Below are positions 1-5,800 of a stretch of DNA of 13,277 bases, in pieces (the first letter of the stretch is position 1; each line of letters begins with the position of its first letter). A program made the translations under genes and the position numbers. The stretch is from an uncultured Sutterella sp. Its GTDB lineage: Bacteria > Pseudomonadota > Gammaproteobacteria > Burkholderiales > Burkholderiaceae_F. The stretch is taken from the NCBI GenBank assembly GCA_905192805.1, contig CAJJMF010000055.1:1-13277 (forward strand). The letters run 5' to 3'. The notes below the pieces were generated by a model, which saw only the letters and a program-made list of their open reading frames with translations, was not told the origin of the DNA and searched no databases.

Positions 1-1487
1 ACTTCAATTTAGATTCCCGAATCCTTTCCGCGATTAGTCGTATGGGCTATACGACCCCGACTCCTATCCAAGAGCAGGCGATTCCCGTTGTGCTCCAGGG
101 CGGGGATGTCATGGGAGCTGCACAAACCGGCACGGGTAAAACGGCGGGGTTTGGTTTACCGCTCATCGAGCGTTTGCTGCCGCGTGCGAATACCTCTATG
201 TCGCCGGCACGTCATCCTGTACGGGCCTTGATCCTGACTCCGACTCGCGAATTAGCCGATCAGGTCTCTGAAAACTTAGCCAAGTACGCAGCGGATACTC
301 CGTTGCGCGTCGGTGTGGTCTATGGCGGGGTAGACATGAAGCCGCAAACAGAAATGTTGCGTGCTGGGGTCGAGATCTTGACAGCCACCCCCGGTCGTTT
401 GCTGGATCATGTGACTCAGCGCTCGATCAATTTATCCAATGTGGAAATGGTGGTACTCGATGAGGCGGATCGTATGCTCGACATGGGCTTTTTGCCTGAT
501 ATCAGCCGAATCCTTGAGTTGCTCCCCAAAAATCGTCAGAGTTTACTGTTTTCGGCAACGTTTTCCGAAGACATTACCAAATTAGCGAAGAGCTTCTTAA
601 CGCGCGATCCGACCATTATTGAAGTGGCGACGAGTAATCAAACGGCCGAAACGGTTGAGCAGCGAGTGTATCGCGTGCTTGACCGAGAAAAGGTGGATGT
701 GCTGATCGACATTCTCAAGCGCGGTGGCACCGACGGGAACCCCATTGAGCAAGTGTTGGTATTTGTGAACGCCAAAATTACTTGCCGACGCTTATCACGT
801 ACCTTAGAGCGCGTGGGCATCAACAGTGACGCCATTCATGGGGATAAAACGCAGGAAGAACGTCAGGCCGCACTGGATGGGTTTAAGTCGGGGGCGATTC
901 ATGTGTTGGTGGCCACCGATGTGGCTGCCCGTGGTCTGGATATCAAAGAGTTACCCTACGTCATTAACTTTGACGTTCCCTTTAATGCGGAAGACTATGT
1001 GCACCGTATTGGACGTACAGGTCGCGCGGGAGCGCATGGGTTAGCGGTGATGCTCATGACCGCGGATGACAAGAAGTTGGTGGACGCGGTGGAGACGCTC
1101 ACGCATCAGAAATTTGATGTGCAAGAATTGCGTCCTTTGTCACGTCACTCCCGTATGCGTCATCGTAATGATGACAACGAAGAACGTCAGGATACGCCCG
1201 AAGAGGAACGCTATGCACGTGAGCGTGCGCGTGCGTATGTGGCACCAGGGCAACGCCATCGCGACCCGATTTTCGATAATCCCTATCGTGAGTCCCGTAG
1301 TAGCACCACGACGATGCGCAAAGAAGAGCCGTTGAAGATGTACGAGCCCGACCGCAAGTCTCGTCAGGCAGCTGCCCTTTTAGGAGGGATTAAGTTCCCG
1401 CCCAAGTGGACACCACCCGTGGAAGCGATTGGGGTAGTGACCCATGATTTGTTACCGGCACCGCAAGATAGCAAAAGCGAATCCTAA
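1..1487 (+). CDS. rhlE: DEAD-box ATP-dependent RNA helicase, RhlE-like (5' end missing)
   Basis: ATP-dependent RNA helicase that remodels structured RNA in the cytoplasm (ribosome assembly or mRNA decay). Numbering from the internal Met at 42: Q motif GYTTPTPIQ (2-10), Walker A AQTGTGKT (27-34), PTREL (67-71), TPGR (116-119), DEAD (140-143), SAT (171-173), ARGLD (296-300), HRIGRTGR (321-328). The reading frame is open back to position 3 and encodes FNLDSRILSAISR before that Met. This supplies the aromatic residue expected upstream of the Q motif, so the ATG at 42 is internal and the real start lies before the window. After the two RecA-like domains comes a charged tail of about 110 residues, rich in Arg, Glu and Asp. 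Such tails in this family often bind RNA or partners. No U-tract terminator follows the stop. The family is certain; the RhlE subgroup rather than another DEAD-box class is likely. Confidence 0.93.
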   Translation, partial: FNLDSRILSAISRMGYTTPTPIQEQAIPVVLQGGDVMGAAQTGTGKTAGFGLPLIERLLPRANTSMSPARHPVRALILTPTRELADQVSENLAKYAADTPLRVGVVYGGVDMKPQTEMLRAGVEILTATPGRLLDHVTQRSINLSNVEMVVLDEADRMLDMGFLPDISRILELLPKNRQSLLFSATFSEDITKLAKSFLTRDPTIIEVATSNQTAETVEQRVYRVLDREKVDVLIDILKRGGTDGNPIEQVLVFVNAKITCRRLSRTLERVGINSDAIHGDKTQEERQAALDGFKSGAIHVLVATDVAARGLDIKELPYVINFDVPFNAEDYVHRIGRTGRAGAHGLAVMLMTADDKKLVDAVETLTHQKFDVQELRPLSRHSRMRHRNDDNEERQDTPEEERYARERARAYVAPGQRHRDPIFDNPYRESRSSTTTMRKEEPLKMYEPDRKSRQAAALLGGIKFPPKWTPPVEAIGVVTHDLLPAPQDSKSES

Positions 1488-1570
1488 CGGTCGTTTGGGT
1501 GTACTGAAATCGCACTAAATCGAGTGAACTAAGGAATTTATCCATCACAAAAAAAGGGGAATTTAGCAAC

Positions 1571-1599
1571 TTGCAATCTCCCCCAATCCTCGGTAAACT
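1571..1599 (+). promoter_or_regulatory. Candidate sigma70 promoter for the structured RNA
   Basis: TTGCAA (1571-1576) and TAAACT (1594-1599) are separated by exactly 17 nt. Each hexamer matches four of six consensus bases. Transcription would begin near 1606-1608, just before the structured region that ends in an intrinsic terminator. Confidence 0.45.
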
Positions 1600-1606
1600 T
1601 ATTTCT

Positions 1607-1762
1607 AGGCATGAAGAAGTGGACGTCATAGTCCCCGCCAACCTACCGAAAACCCGGCAAGGTGGAGGCTCCCGCGGGGAGCCATGTGGTCTTAAAGAGA
1701 CAATCCAATAGGTTATTGAATGAACCTCTCGGTGGCATTGTCTCGAGAGGTTTTATTTTTTT
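1607..1762 (+). ncRNA. Putative structured RNA: small RNA or attenuated leader, family unknown
   Basis: About 155 nt between a candidate promoter and an intrinsic terminator, with no convincing reading frame. Visible helices: GGAC/GTCC (1621-1624 with 1631-1634); an interrupted helix around 1636-1666; and a 7-bp stem GGCTCCC/GGGAGCC (1667-1673 with 1677-1683). An 8-bp helix GAGACAAT/ATTGTCTC (1697-1704 with 1737-1744) encloses the 5' arm of the terminator stem, so the two cannot fold together. That is the usual layout of a terminator/antiterminator switch. It lies upstream of, and in the same direction as, the AbrB-type gene. It may be a cis-acting leader of that gene or a free small RNA. I recognise no known riboswitch class. 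Confidence 0.45.
1723..1762 (+). terminator. Rho-independent terminator upstream of the AbrB gene
   Basis: Perfect 9-bp stem AACCTCTCG (1723-1731) with CGAGAGGTT (1744-1752), a 12-nt loop, then a T-rich run to 1762. It ends the putative RNA about 90 nt before the AbrB start codon. Confidence 0.8.
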
Positions 1763-1770
1763 GTGGTGTA

Positions 1771-1834
1771 GGAAGTCTTCGGGCTTCCGCAGGGCGGATT
1801 TGAATCCAGATTGCCGTGCCCTGAGAATAACGGC
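1771..1834 (+). promoter_or_regulatory. Hairpin-rich leader of the AbrB gene after the terminator
   Basis: A 7-bp stem closed by a C(UUCG)G tetraloop (1771-1777 with 1782-1788) is followed by two competing helices. One is AGGGC/GCCCT (1791-1795 with 1818-1822), enclosing a small GGAT/ATCC hairpin. The other is GCCGT/ACGGC (1813-1817 with 1830-1834). The second ends a few bases before the AAGGAG ribosome-binding site, so it may affect translation. Function is inferred only from foldability. Confidence 0.4.
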
Positions 1835-1849
1835 TAAAAGGAGTTAACT

Positions 1850-2101
1850 ATGTCAAATCGTTTGACGATCAAAGGTCAGGTCACTATTCCTAAAGAAATT
1901 CGTGATCTGTTGGGGTTACAAGAAGGGAATTCGAGTGTCGAATTCTCCGTGAGTGCCGATGGCAGTGTGACGGTTCGTAAGGCCAATGAAACGGTGAAAT
2001 CGTCGCGTCCTCGTAACACGGTCTCTCCGATCGCTTCGCGTGGGGTTCCTCCGCGTCGCGCCCATGGAGGCGTGTTAGCACTCTTAGCAGGAGGTCTCTA
2101 A
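1850..2101 (+). CDS. Orphan AbrB/MazE/SpoVT-type DNA-binding protein
   Basis: Small protein of 83 residues. Residues 4-45 form the swapped-hairpin AbrB/SpoVT DNA-binding fold: RLTIKGQVTIPKEIRDLLGL, followed by a strand pair ending in VTVRKA. Such proteins act as dimeric transition-state-type regulators or as antitoxins. The C-terminal half is basic and Pro/Arg-rich with a hydrophobic end (VLALLAGGL), and I assign no domain to it. The start is supported by AAGGAG six bases before the ATG. There is no toxin gene (PIN, MazF or similar) before or after it: the gene is closed off by a terminator at 2162-2203. It therefore looks like a solitary regulator rather than half of a toxin-antitoxin pair. 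The upstream leader is strongly structured. The domain call is firm; the target is unknown. Confidence 0.85.
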   Translation: MSNRLTIKGQVTIPKEIRDLLGLQEGNSSVEFSVSADGSVTVRKANETVKSSRPRNTVSPIASRGVPPRRAHGGVLALLAGGL

Positions 2102-2108
2102 GGGAGGA

Positions 2109-2144
2109 GGTGTTCAAACCGAAAAGGATTCGGCACTGGACACC
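2109..2144 (+). other. Nested hairpin just after the AbrB stop codon
   Basis: GGTGTTC (2109-2115) pairs with GGACACC (2138-2144), one G-U pair included. It encloses CCGAA/TTCGG (2119-2123 with 2129-2133). There is no U-tract, so it is more likely a 3'-UTR stabilising element than a terminator. A purine-rich GGAGGAGG lies just before it, with no convincing frame behind it. Confidence 0.4.
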
Positions 2145-2161
2145 TAGGACATAGAGTCGAC

Positions 2162-2203
2162 AATGCGAGGAATGAGCAGTGTGCTTGTTCCTCGTATTCT
2201 TTT
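2162..2203 (+). terminator. Rho-independent terminator of the AbrB transcript
   Basis: An 11-bp stem with one G-U pair (2162-2172 with 2188-2198) is extended inside by AGCA/TGCT and followed by CTTTT on the plus strand. It separates the AbrB unit from the convergent gltX/tRNA-Glu region. Confidence 0.7.
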
Positions 2204-2335
2204 ATGGGGCCGCTCCATAGACCTGACACCATTCGCTCTGGAGCATTCGATACTGCCAATGGGCCAAACCCGTTGAGGATCAGAAAAGCGATGGGGGAGG
2301 TGAGAGCAGAGGGGAACGATGTGCTGAGGAGATGG

Positions 2336-2411
2336 TGGCGTCCCTAAGGGGATTTGAACCCCTGTTCGCAGCGTGAGGGGCTGCTGTCCTAGGCCTCTAG
2401 ACGATGGGGAC
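2336..2411 (-). tRNA. tRNA-Glu (anticodon CUC), CCA encoded
   Basis: The minus-strand 76-mer folds as a cloverleaf. It has 5' acceptor GTCCCCA, anticodon stem GCAGC/GCTGC with loop CCCTCAC (anticodon CTC at 2375-2377), T arm AGGGG-TTCAAAT-CCCCT, 3' acceptor TAGGGAC, and encoded G-CCA. It closely resembles E. coli tRNA-Glu, except that the anticodon is CUC, reading GAG only, so a second tRNA-Glu(UUC) must exist elsewhere. Acceptor position 6 with 67 is a C-A mismatch. It lies downstream of gltX on the same strand but behind that gene's strong terminator and with its own -10 box, so it is probably transcribed separately. The product is charged by the GltX enzyme encoded next door. Confidence 0.95.
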
Positions 2412-2429
2412 GTCATAGAGATGAACACC

Positions 2430-2458
2430 ATTATACGCCTGCTCCAGAAGCCTGATTA
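2430..2458 (-). promoter_or_regulatory. Promoter of tRNA-Glu
   Basis: On the minus strand a perfect TATAAT (2430-2435) lies 18 nt before the first tRNA base, giving a short leader. The -35 at 17-nt spacing (2453-2458, TAATCA) is weak. It overlaps a 15-base inverted repeat TTAGGGA-A-TCCCTAA (2456-2470), which could be an operator or only part of the neighbouring terminator tail. Confidence 0.55.
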
Positions 2459-2468
2459 GGGAATCCCT

Positions 2469-2506
2469 AAAAAAGGGGAGCGCCCTATAAAGTGGGCCTC
2501 CCCTTT
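2469..2506 (-). terminator. Rho-independent terminator of gltX
   Basis: Minus-strand hairpin AAAGGGGAG/CTCCCCTTT with an inner GCCC/GGGC pair, followed directly by a run of six T. It starts 26 bases after the gltX stop codon and should stop read-through into the tRNA gene. Confidence 0.9.
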
Positions 2507-2531
2507 GGAATGCGATGAGTCGCTTGACGTT

Positions 2532-3926
2532 TTAGGCTAACGCACGATCAATGCGCGCCAAAACTTCATCTTTGCCAATGAGGCAAAGCGTGATGTCAAT
2601 TTGTGGCGTACGGTCCGTAGCACAGACCACCACACGTAACGGGTTCGCTAAGACCTTCATCGGAATGTCACGTTCTTGCATCACGGCCTGAATCACGCCA
2701 TAAACATTTTCCGGCGTCATGTCAGTGACAGCACGCAGTTTGTCGGCAAAGAGCGCAAGGGCTTCTTTACCCCCGTCAGCTAACACTTGAGTCGCTTCAT
2801 CGGCGTTCACTTGCGGTTCGACATAGAAAAAGAGGGCGGAGTCCGCTAACTTTTCTAAGGTACTGGCGCGGGACTTCAACAGACCGCACACGGCCACGAG
2901 ATCAGGACCGCCTTCCACTTTGCCACCACGCGCTTCGATACGGGGTTTCACCAATTCGGCTAAGCGGGCATCATCGGCTTCTTTCATGTACTGCTGGTTG
3001 AGCCATTCCAACTTTTTCCAGTCGATACGCGCAGCGGCACGCGAACAGTCGGCTAAGTCAAAAATTTCGGCCAACTCGTCACGGCTGAATTTTTCCATGT
3101 TCCCGTGACCCCAGCCTAAGCGAGCTAAGTAGTTAAAGATGGCTTCCGGCAAATAGCCCTGACGTTCGTATTCCATCACCGACACCGTGCCATGACGCTT
3201 GGAAAGCTTCTGACCGTCTTGCCCGTTAATCAACGGTAAGTGTGCAAAGACCGGTACTTCAGCCCCTAAGGCGCGGTAGATGTTAATCTGGCGCGGTGTG
3301 TTGTTGATATGGTCAGCGCCACGGATCACGTGGCTCACTTCCATGTCCCAGTCGTCAATGACCACAGCGAAGTTGTAGGTAGGAATGCCGTCACGCATGA
3401 TGATCAAGTCATCGAGTTCGCTATTGCTCACCGTGATGGGGCCATAAACGGCGTCATCCCAGGTGACCGCCCCTTCATCGGGGTTACGGAAACGCACCAC
3501 AGGTTTAACCCCTTCCGGGATCGCTTTGCCAACAGCATTTTCAGGACGCCAACGACCGTCATAGCGGGGTTTGAGTCCTAAACGCTTCTGTTCTTCGCGC
3601 ATTTCGTCTAATTCTTCCGGTGTGGCGTAGCAGTAATAGGCCGTACCGTCCTTCAACATCTGATCAACGACTTCTTGGTAACGCGCCAAGCGGTCCATTT
3701 GGTAAATCGGACCTTCGTCGTAATCGAGGTTGAGCCATTTCATCCCGTCGAGAATCACCTGCACGGCCTCCTTGGTGGAGCGCTTTTGGTCAGTATCCTC
3801 GATACGGAGCAAGAATTTTCCACCAAAATGACGAGCAACCGCCCAGCAATAGATGGCTGTGCGTGCTGTGCCCAAGTGCATCATGCCTGTGGGGCTCGGA
3901 GCAATACGGGTACGAATGGTTTTCAT
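2532..3926 (-). CDS. gltX: Glutamyl-tRNA synthetase
   Basis: Class I aminoacyl-tRNA synthetase joining glutamate to tRNA-Glu in the cytoplasm, using ATP. From the ATG at 3926 it has 464 residues, normal for the family. The signature APSPTGMMHLGTARTA is the HIGH-motif region (HLGT at 17-20). RIEDTD lies at 41-46 and the KMSKS-type loop KLSKR at 240-244, followed by HGTVSV. The C-terminal part is the helical anticodon-binding region. An in-frame TTG at 3935 gives three extra residues; I prefer the ATG because the protein then begins MKTIRTRIAPSPTG as homologues do, although neither start has a clear Shine-Dalgarno. The zinc-binding cysteine set seen in E. coli is not present: only one Cys (99) is seen in that region. 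A tRNA-Glu gene lies downstream on the same strand. No clear promoter was found; a small CTGCG/CGCAG hairpin sits just before the start. Confidence 0.97.
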   Translation of the reverse strand: MKTIRTRIAPSPTGMMHLGTARTAIYCWAVARHFGGKFLLRIEDTDQKRSTKEAVQVILDGMKWLNLDYDEGPIYQMDRLARYQEVVDQMLKDGTAYYCYATPEELDEMREEQKRLGLKPRYDGRWRPENAVGKAIPEGVKPVVRFRNPDEGAVTWDDAVYGPITVSNSELDDLIIMRDGIPTYNFAVVIDDWDMEVSHVIRGADHINNTPRQINIYRALGAEVPVFAHLPLINGQDGQKLSKRHGTVSVMEYERQGYLPEAIFNYLARLGWGHGNMEKFSRDELAEIFDLADCSRAAARIDWKKLEWLNQQYMKEADDARLAELVKPRIEARGGKVEGGPDLVAVCGLLKSRASTLEKLADSALFFYVEPQVNADEATQVLADGGKEALALFADKLRAVTDMTPENVYGVIQAVMQERDIPMKVLANPLRVVVCATDRTPQIDITLCLIGKDEVLARIDRALA

Positions 3927-4057
3927 GACGTTCAATTGAAGTCTCGCTGCGTTGAGCGCAGTGAGTACTTATTCTCCTAAAAGCAATTGCAAAAAAATAG
4001 GGTGAGGTTTGGGGACGACAGAGCGAGGTCAAACGGATCACCCGATGAGAAAACGAG

Positions 4058-4089
4058 GGCTTGATACGGCAAGCGCCATGCGTCAAGCC
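4058..4089 (-). terminator. Possible terminator of the DUF401 permease gene
   Basis: On the minus strand GGCTTGA/TCAAGCC (4083-4089 with 4058-4064) encloses an inner GGC/GCC stem and is followed by CTCGTTTTC. The U-tract is short, so termination is uncertain. It may instead belong to the gltX leader. Confidence 0.4.
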
Positions 4090-4138
4090 TAGGCTGAAAC
4101 ATTTTAGCGCGATCAATCTCACTTATGGGGCGATTGGG

Positions 4139-5362
4139 TCAACTCCACGTGAAATAGGTCCATAGGGAAAATACGAGGAGGAGGATCCCTTCAGCCAGCA
4201 TAATGGGTTTGAGTGTTCGGAGAAAATCCGCTTTGAAATAGTCGATAGAAATCGTCAAACACACATGAGTCGGTGTCCACATTTGGCCAGCGACCCCAAA
4301 GATCATGGCAATGCCAGCTAACTCGAGGGAACCTGGGGCTAACTGGGCGACCAAAGGCATCACCATGGCAACGTGGGCTTGACTCATCCCCGTGAGGGTT
4401 CCGATCATGAGGCTGATGAGGGCAATGATGATGGGCACGGGCAGGGTCGAGTGCTCGAACGATTGGGTGATCGCATTCAGAACGCCCGAGACGCTCAGGA
4501 GTTGAATAAAAGTGAGAATGCATGCGACATTACCCAATAGCTTCACATCGAACGCTTTTTTGAGGGTGTGAGGAATCGATACTGGACGTCCTACAGCCCA
4601 TAAGACGGGGAAAAGGCAGAGCGTTACAAGTCCCATGGAGAGCGCAGCCGACAGTCCGAAGATCAGCATCAACACGACATTGAACACAATCGGTGCAATG
4701 GCGAGGGCAATGTTAAAGAGCCCCGTTTTACGTTCGTCCGGGCTTAGCTCATGATCACGGGGTTTATCCGTAAAGTGTAAGGTGCGGATCATGACTACCC
4801 AACCCGCTACAAACGACAAAACCGTTACCCAAGCCAGATGTGCAATAAAGTCACCGATTTGAATATGCGCAATGGAGCATCCTAATAGGAGCCCTGGCAC
4901 AATCGGAGAGGAAAATTCGAAGATGTGTCGAAACCAAAAATTAATGCTCGCCTTACTTTCTGGACTAATCGTTAAGTCGCGGGAGGCCTCTTCGACGATT
5001 GGGCAGGAAAAACGTGCTCCCCCTAAGGAGGGGAGAAGCCCCAAAAAGGCCGGCATGGCCGAAAGGATCACTTTCGTTGAAGAGAAAAAGCCGTTGAGTC
5101 CTTCCACCATCCCTTTGAGGGTTCCAGATTCACGTAACTGAATCTCCAAACACATCACAAAATAGAGAGCAAAGAGTAAATCCCAGTTGCGTGGTAGCTC
5201 GAAGGCATTAATGACGGCCGTCCCTAAGTGCGACACGGTCCGGTCATTAACTACCCAAATCAACAGCCCGCTAAGCAAAATCGCAATACCAATCGGGATT
5301 TTCTTTCGCAATAAAACAACAATGAGCGCAATGGCTGCAATCAGCGACAGATAGAGGGTCAC
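4139..5362 (-). CDS. DUF401-family multi-spanning membrane permease
   Basis: Inner-membrane protein of about 407 residues with roughly ten hydrophobic segments. It resembles the DUF401 group of the ion-transporter superfamily (distant kin of GntP-, NhaC- and citrate-type carriers). Supporting features are the short hydrophobic N-terminus followed by RKKIPIGIAILLSG, and a Gly-Pro-rich loop PSLGGARFSCPIVEEA (111-126), which matches the family's PGGA-S-P-EE-type signature. The substrate is unknown. I chose the GTG at 5362: it has AAAGGAAG five bases upstream and the protein then starts directly at the first membrane segment. The longer frame from a TTG at 5446 or an ATG at 5425 adds a polar stretch with no ribosome-binding site. 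It is transcribed divergently from the manganese exporter, with its own promoter at 5462-5490. The transporter class is fairly sure; DUF401 itself is from memory of the motif. Confidence 0.78.
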   Translation of the reverse strand: MTLYLSLIAAIALIVVLLRKKIPIGIAILLSGLLIWVVNDRTVSHLGTAVINAFELPRNWDLLFALYFVMCLEIQLRESGTLKGMVEGLNGFFSSTKVILSAMPAFLGLLPSLGGARFSCPIVEEASRDLTISPESKASINFWFRHIFEFSSPIVPGLLLGCSIAHIQIGDFIAHLAWVTVLSFVAGWVVMIRTLHFTDKPRDHELSPDERKTGLFNIALAIAPIVFNVVLMLIFGLSAALSMGLVTLCLFPVLWAVGRPVSIPHTLKKAFDVKLLGNVACILTFIQLLSVSGVLNAITQSFEHSTLPVPIIIALISLMIGTLTGMSQAHVAMVMPLVAQLAPGSLELAGIAMIFGVAGQMWTPTHVCLTISIDYFKADFLRTLKPIMLAEGILLLVFSLWTYFTWS

Positions 5363-5461
5363 AGTGACTTCCTTTAGCAGGGCAGGCTCAGCGCCATAGA
5401 AGGTCCGAGTCTGTCGGCGATGCATTTTTGGGTAAAGAGAGAGCAAAAAAATGCACTATTC

Positions 5462-5490
5462 ATTGTAGAGAACAGGGCTCTTTAGGACAA
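5462..5490 (-). promoter_or_regulatory. Promoter of the DUF401 permease gene
   Basis: On the minus strand TTGTCC (5485-5490) and TACAAT (5462-5467) are separated by exactly 17 nt. The -10 matches five of six consensus bases. The start would fall near 5455, giving a leader of roughly 90 nt before the GTG at 5362. This also argues against the TTG at 5446 as the start codon. Confidence 0.6.
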
Positions 5491-5586
5491 AAATTTTAGA
5501 AACCGTCTGATTTTAGTCAGTTGTTTTGAGCGATACGTAGGTGTTTTAGCGGACGTTGGCAGAGCCTTTGCTCGCACACATCCTCT

Positions 5587-5615
5587 TAGACATTTGGCTA
5601 AAAATCCGATAGAAT
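5587..5615 (+). promoter_or_regulatory. Promoter of the Mn2+ riboswitch and exporter transcript
   Basis: TAGACA (5587-5592), a 17-nt spacer and TAGAAT (5610-5615); each hexamer matches five of six consensus bases. Transcription would start near 5622, immediately before the riboswitch aptamer. Confidence 0.7.
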
Positions 5616-5624
5616 ATCGCTTCC

Positions 5625-5735
5625 TCGGCAGGGGAGTAGTCAAGCAGTGACCCCTCACGCTTTTGCGTATCAACATACTCGTTTTTTCAAACGTGGTACG
5701 CAACCAAAACCCCTTTTGGTGACAAGACCTGCGAT
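5625..5735 (+). promoter_or_regulatory. yybP-ykoY manganese riboswitch aptamer
   Basis: This RNA element senses Mn2+ and controls manganese export genes. The class hallmark GGGGAGTAG lies at 5631-5639. Helix P1 is GCAGG (5628-5632) with CCTGC (5728-5732). An internal arm GCGTA/TACGC closes around the conserved ATACTCG-type loop strand (5676-5681). A CCAAAA/TTTTGG hairpin lies at 5704-5719, followed by the conserved GACAAGACCTGC. The promoter sits just upstream, and the gene downstream encodes a UPF0016 manganese exporter, a known target of this class. The match was made by eye from the consensus; a covariance-model search would settle it. Confidence 0.85.
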
Positions 5736-5796
5736 CCCATTATTCTTGATTAACGCTACGGACGGAGAATTTGGCAGCGAGAATAGTGGGAGTCGC
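5731..5796 (+). promoter_or_regulatory. Expression-platform hairpin sequestering the exporter's Shine-Dalgarno
   Basis: Positions 5731-5746 pair with 5780-5796 in a 16-bp helix with one G-U pair and one bulged G (5792). It is capped by CGCT/AGCG (5754-5757 with 5776-5779). The 3' strand contains GGGAG (5788-5792), the only good ribosome-binding site, eight bases before the ATG at 5801. The first two bases of the helix (5731-5732) are also the last two of aptamer helix P1, so ligand-stabilised P1 and the full sequestering helix compete. That implies translational control; the mechanism is inferred. Confidence 0.6.
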
Positions 5797-5800
5797 ACGT

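Noticed and set aside
1607..1762. Resemblance of the 3' part of the structured RNA to the 3' end of 6S RNA (CGGTGGCAT...TCTCGAGAG)
   Set aside because: In 6S RNA the 3' end pairs with the 5' end in a long closing stem. Here it pairs locally to form an intrinsic terminator, and no closing stem is seen.
1662..1847. 61-codon reading frame in the leader before the AbrB gene
   Set aside because: It runs through the terminator and the UUCG hairpin, lacks a ribosome-binding site and has no protein-like features.
2205..2335. Further tRNA genes or a terminator downstream of tRNA-Glu on the minus strand
   Set aside because: No second cloverleaf and no stem followed by a T run is visible; only weak pairings such as CTCCA/TGGAG.
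5425..5446. Longer N-terminus of the DUF401 permease (TTG at 5446 or ATG at 5425)
   Set aside because: No Shine-Dalgarno, and the TTG lies only about nine bases from the predicted transcript start; the GTG at 5362 has AAAGGAAG and begins at the first membrane helix.
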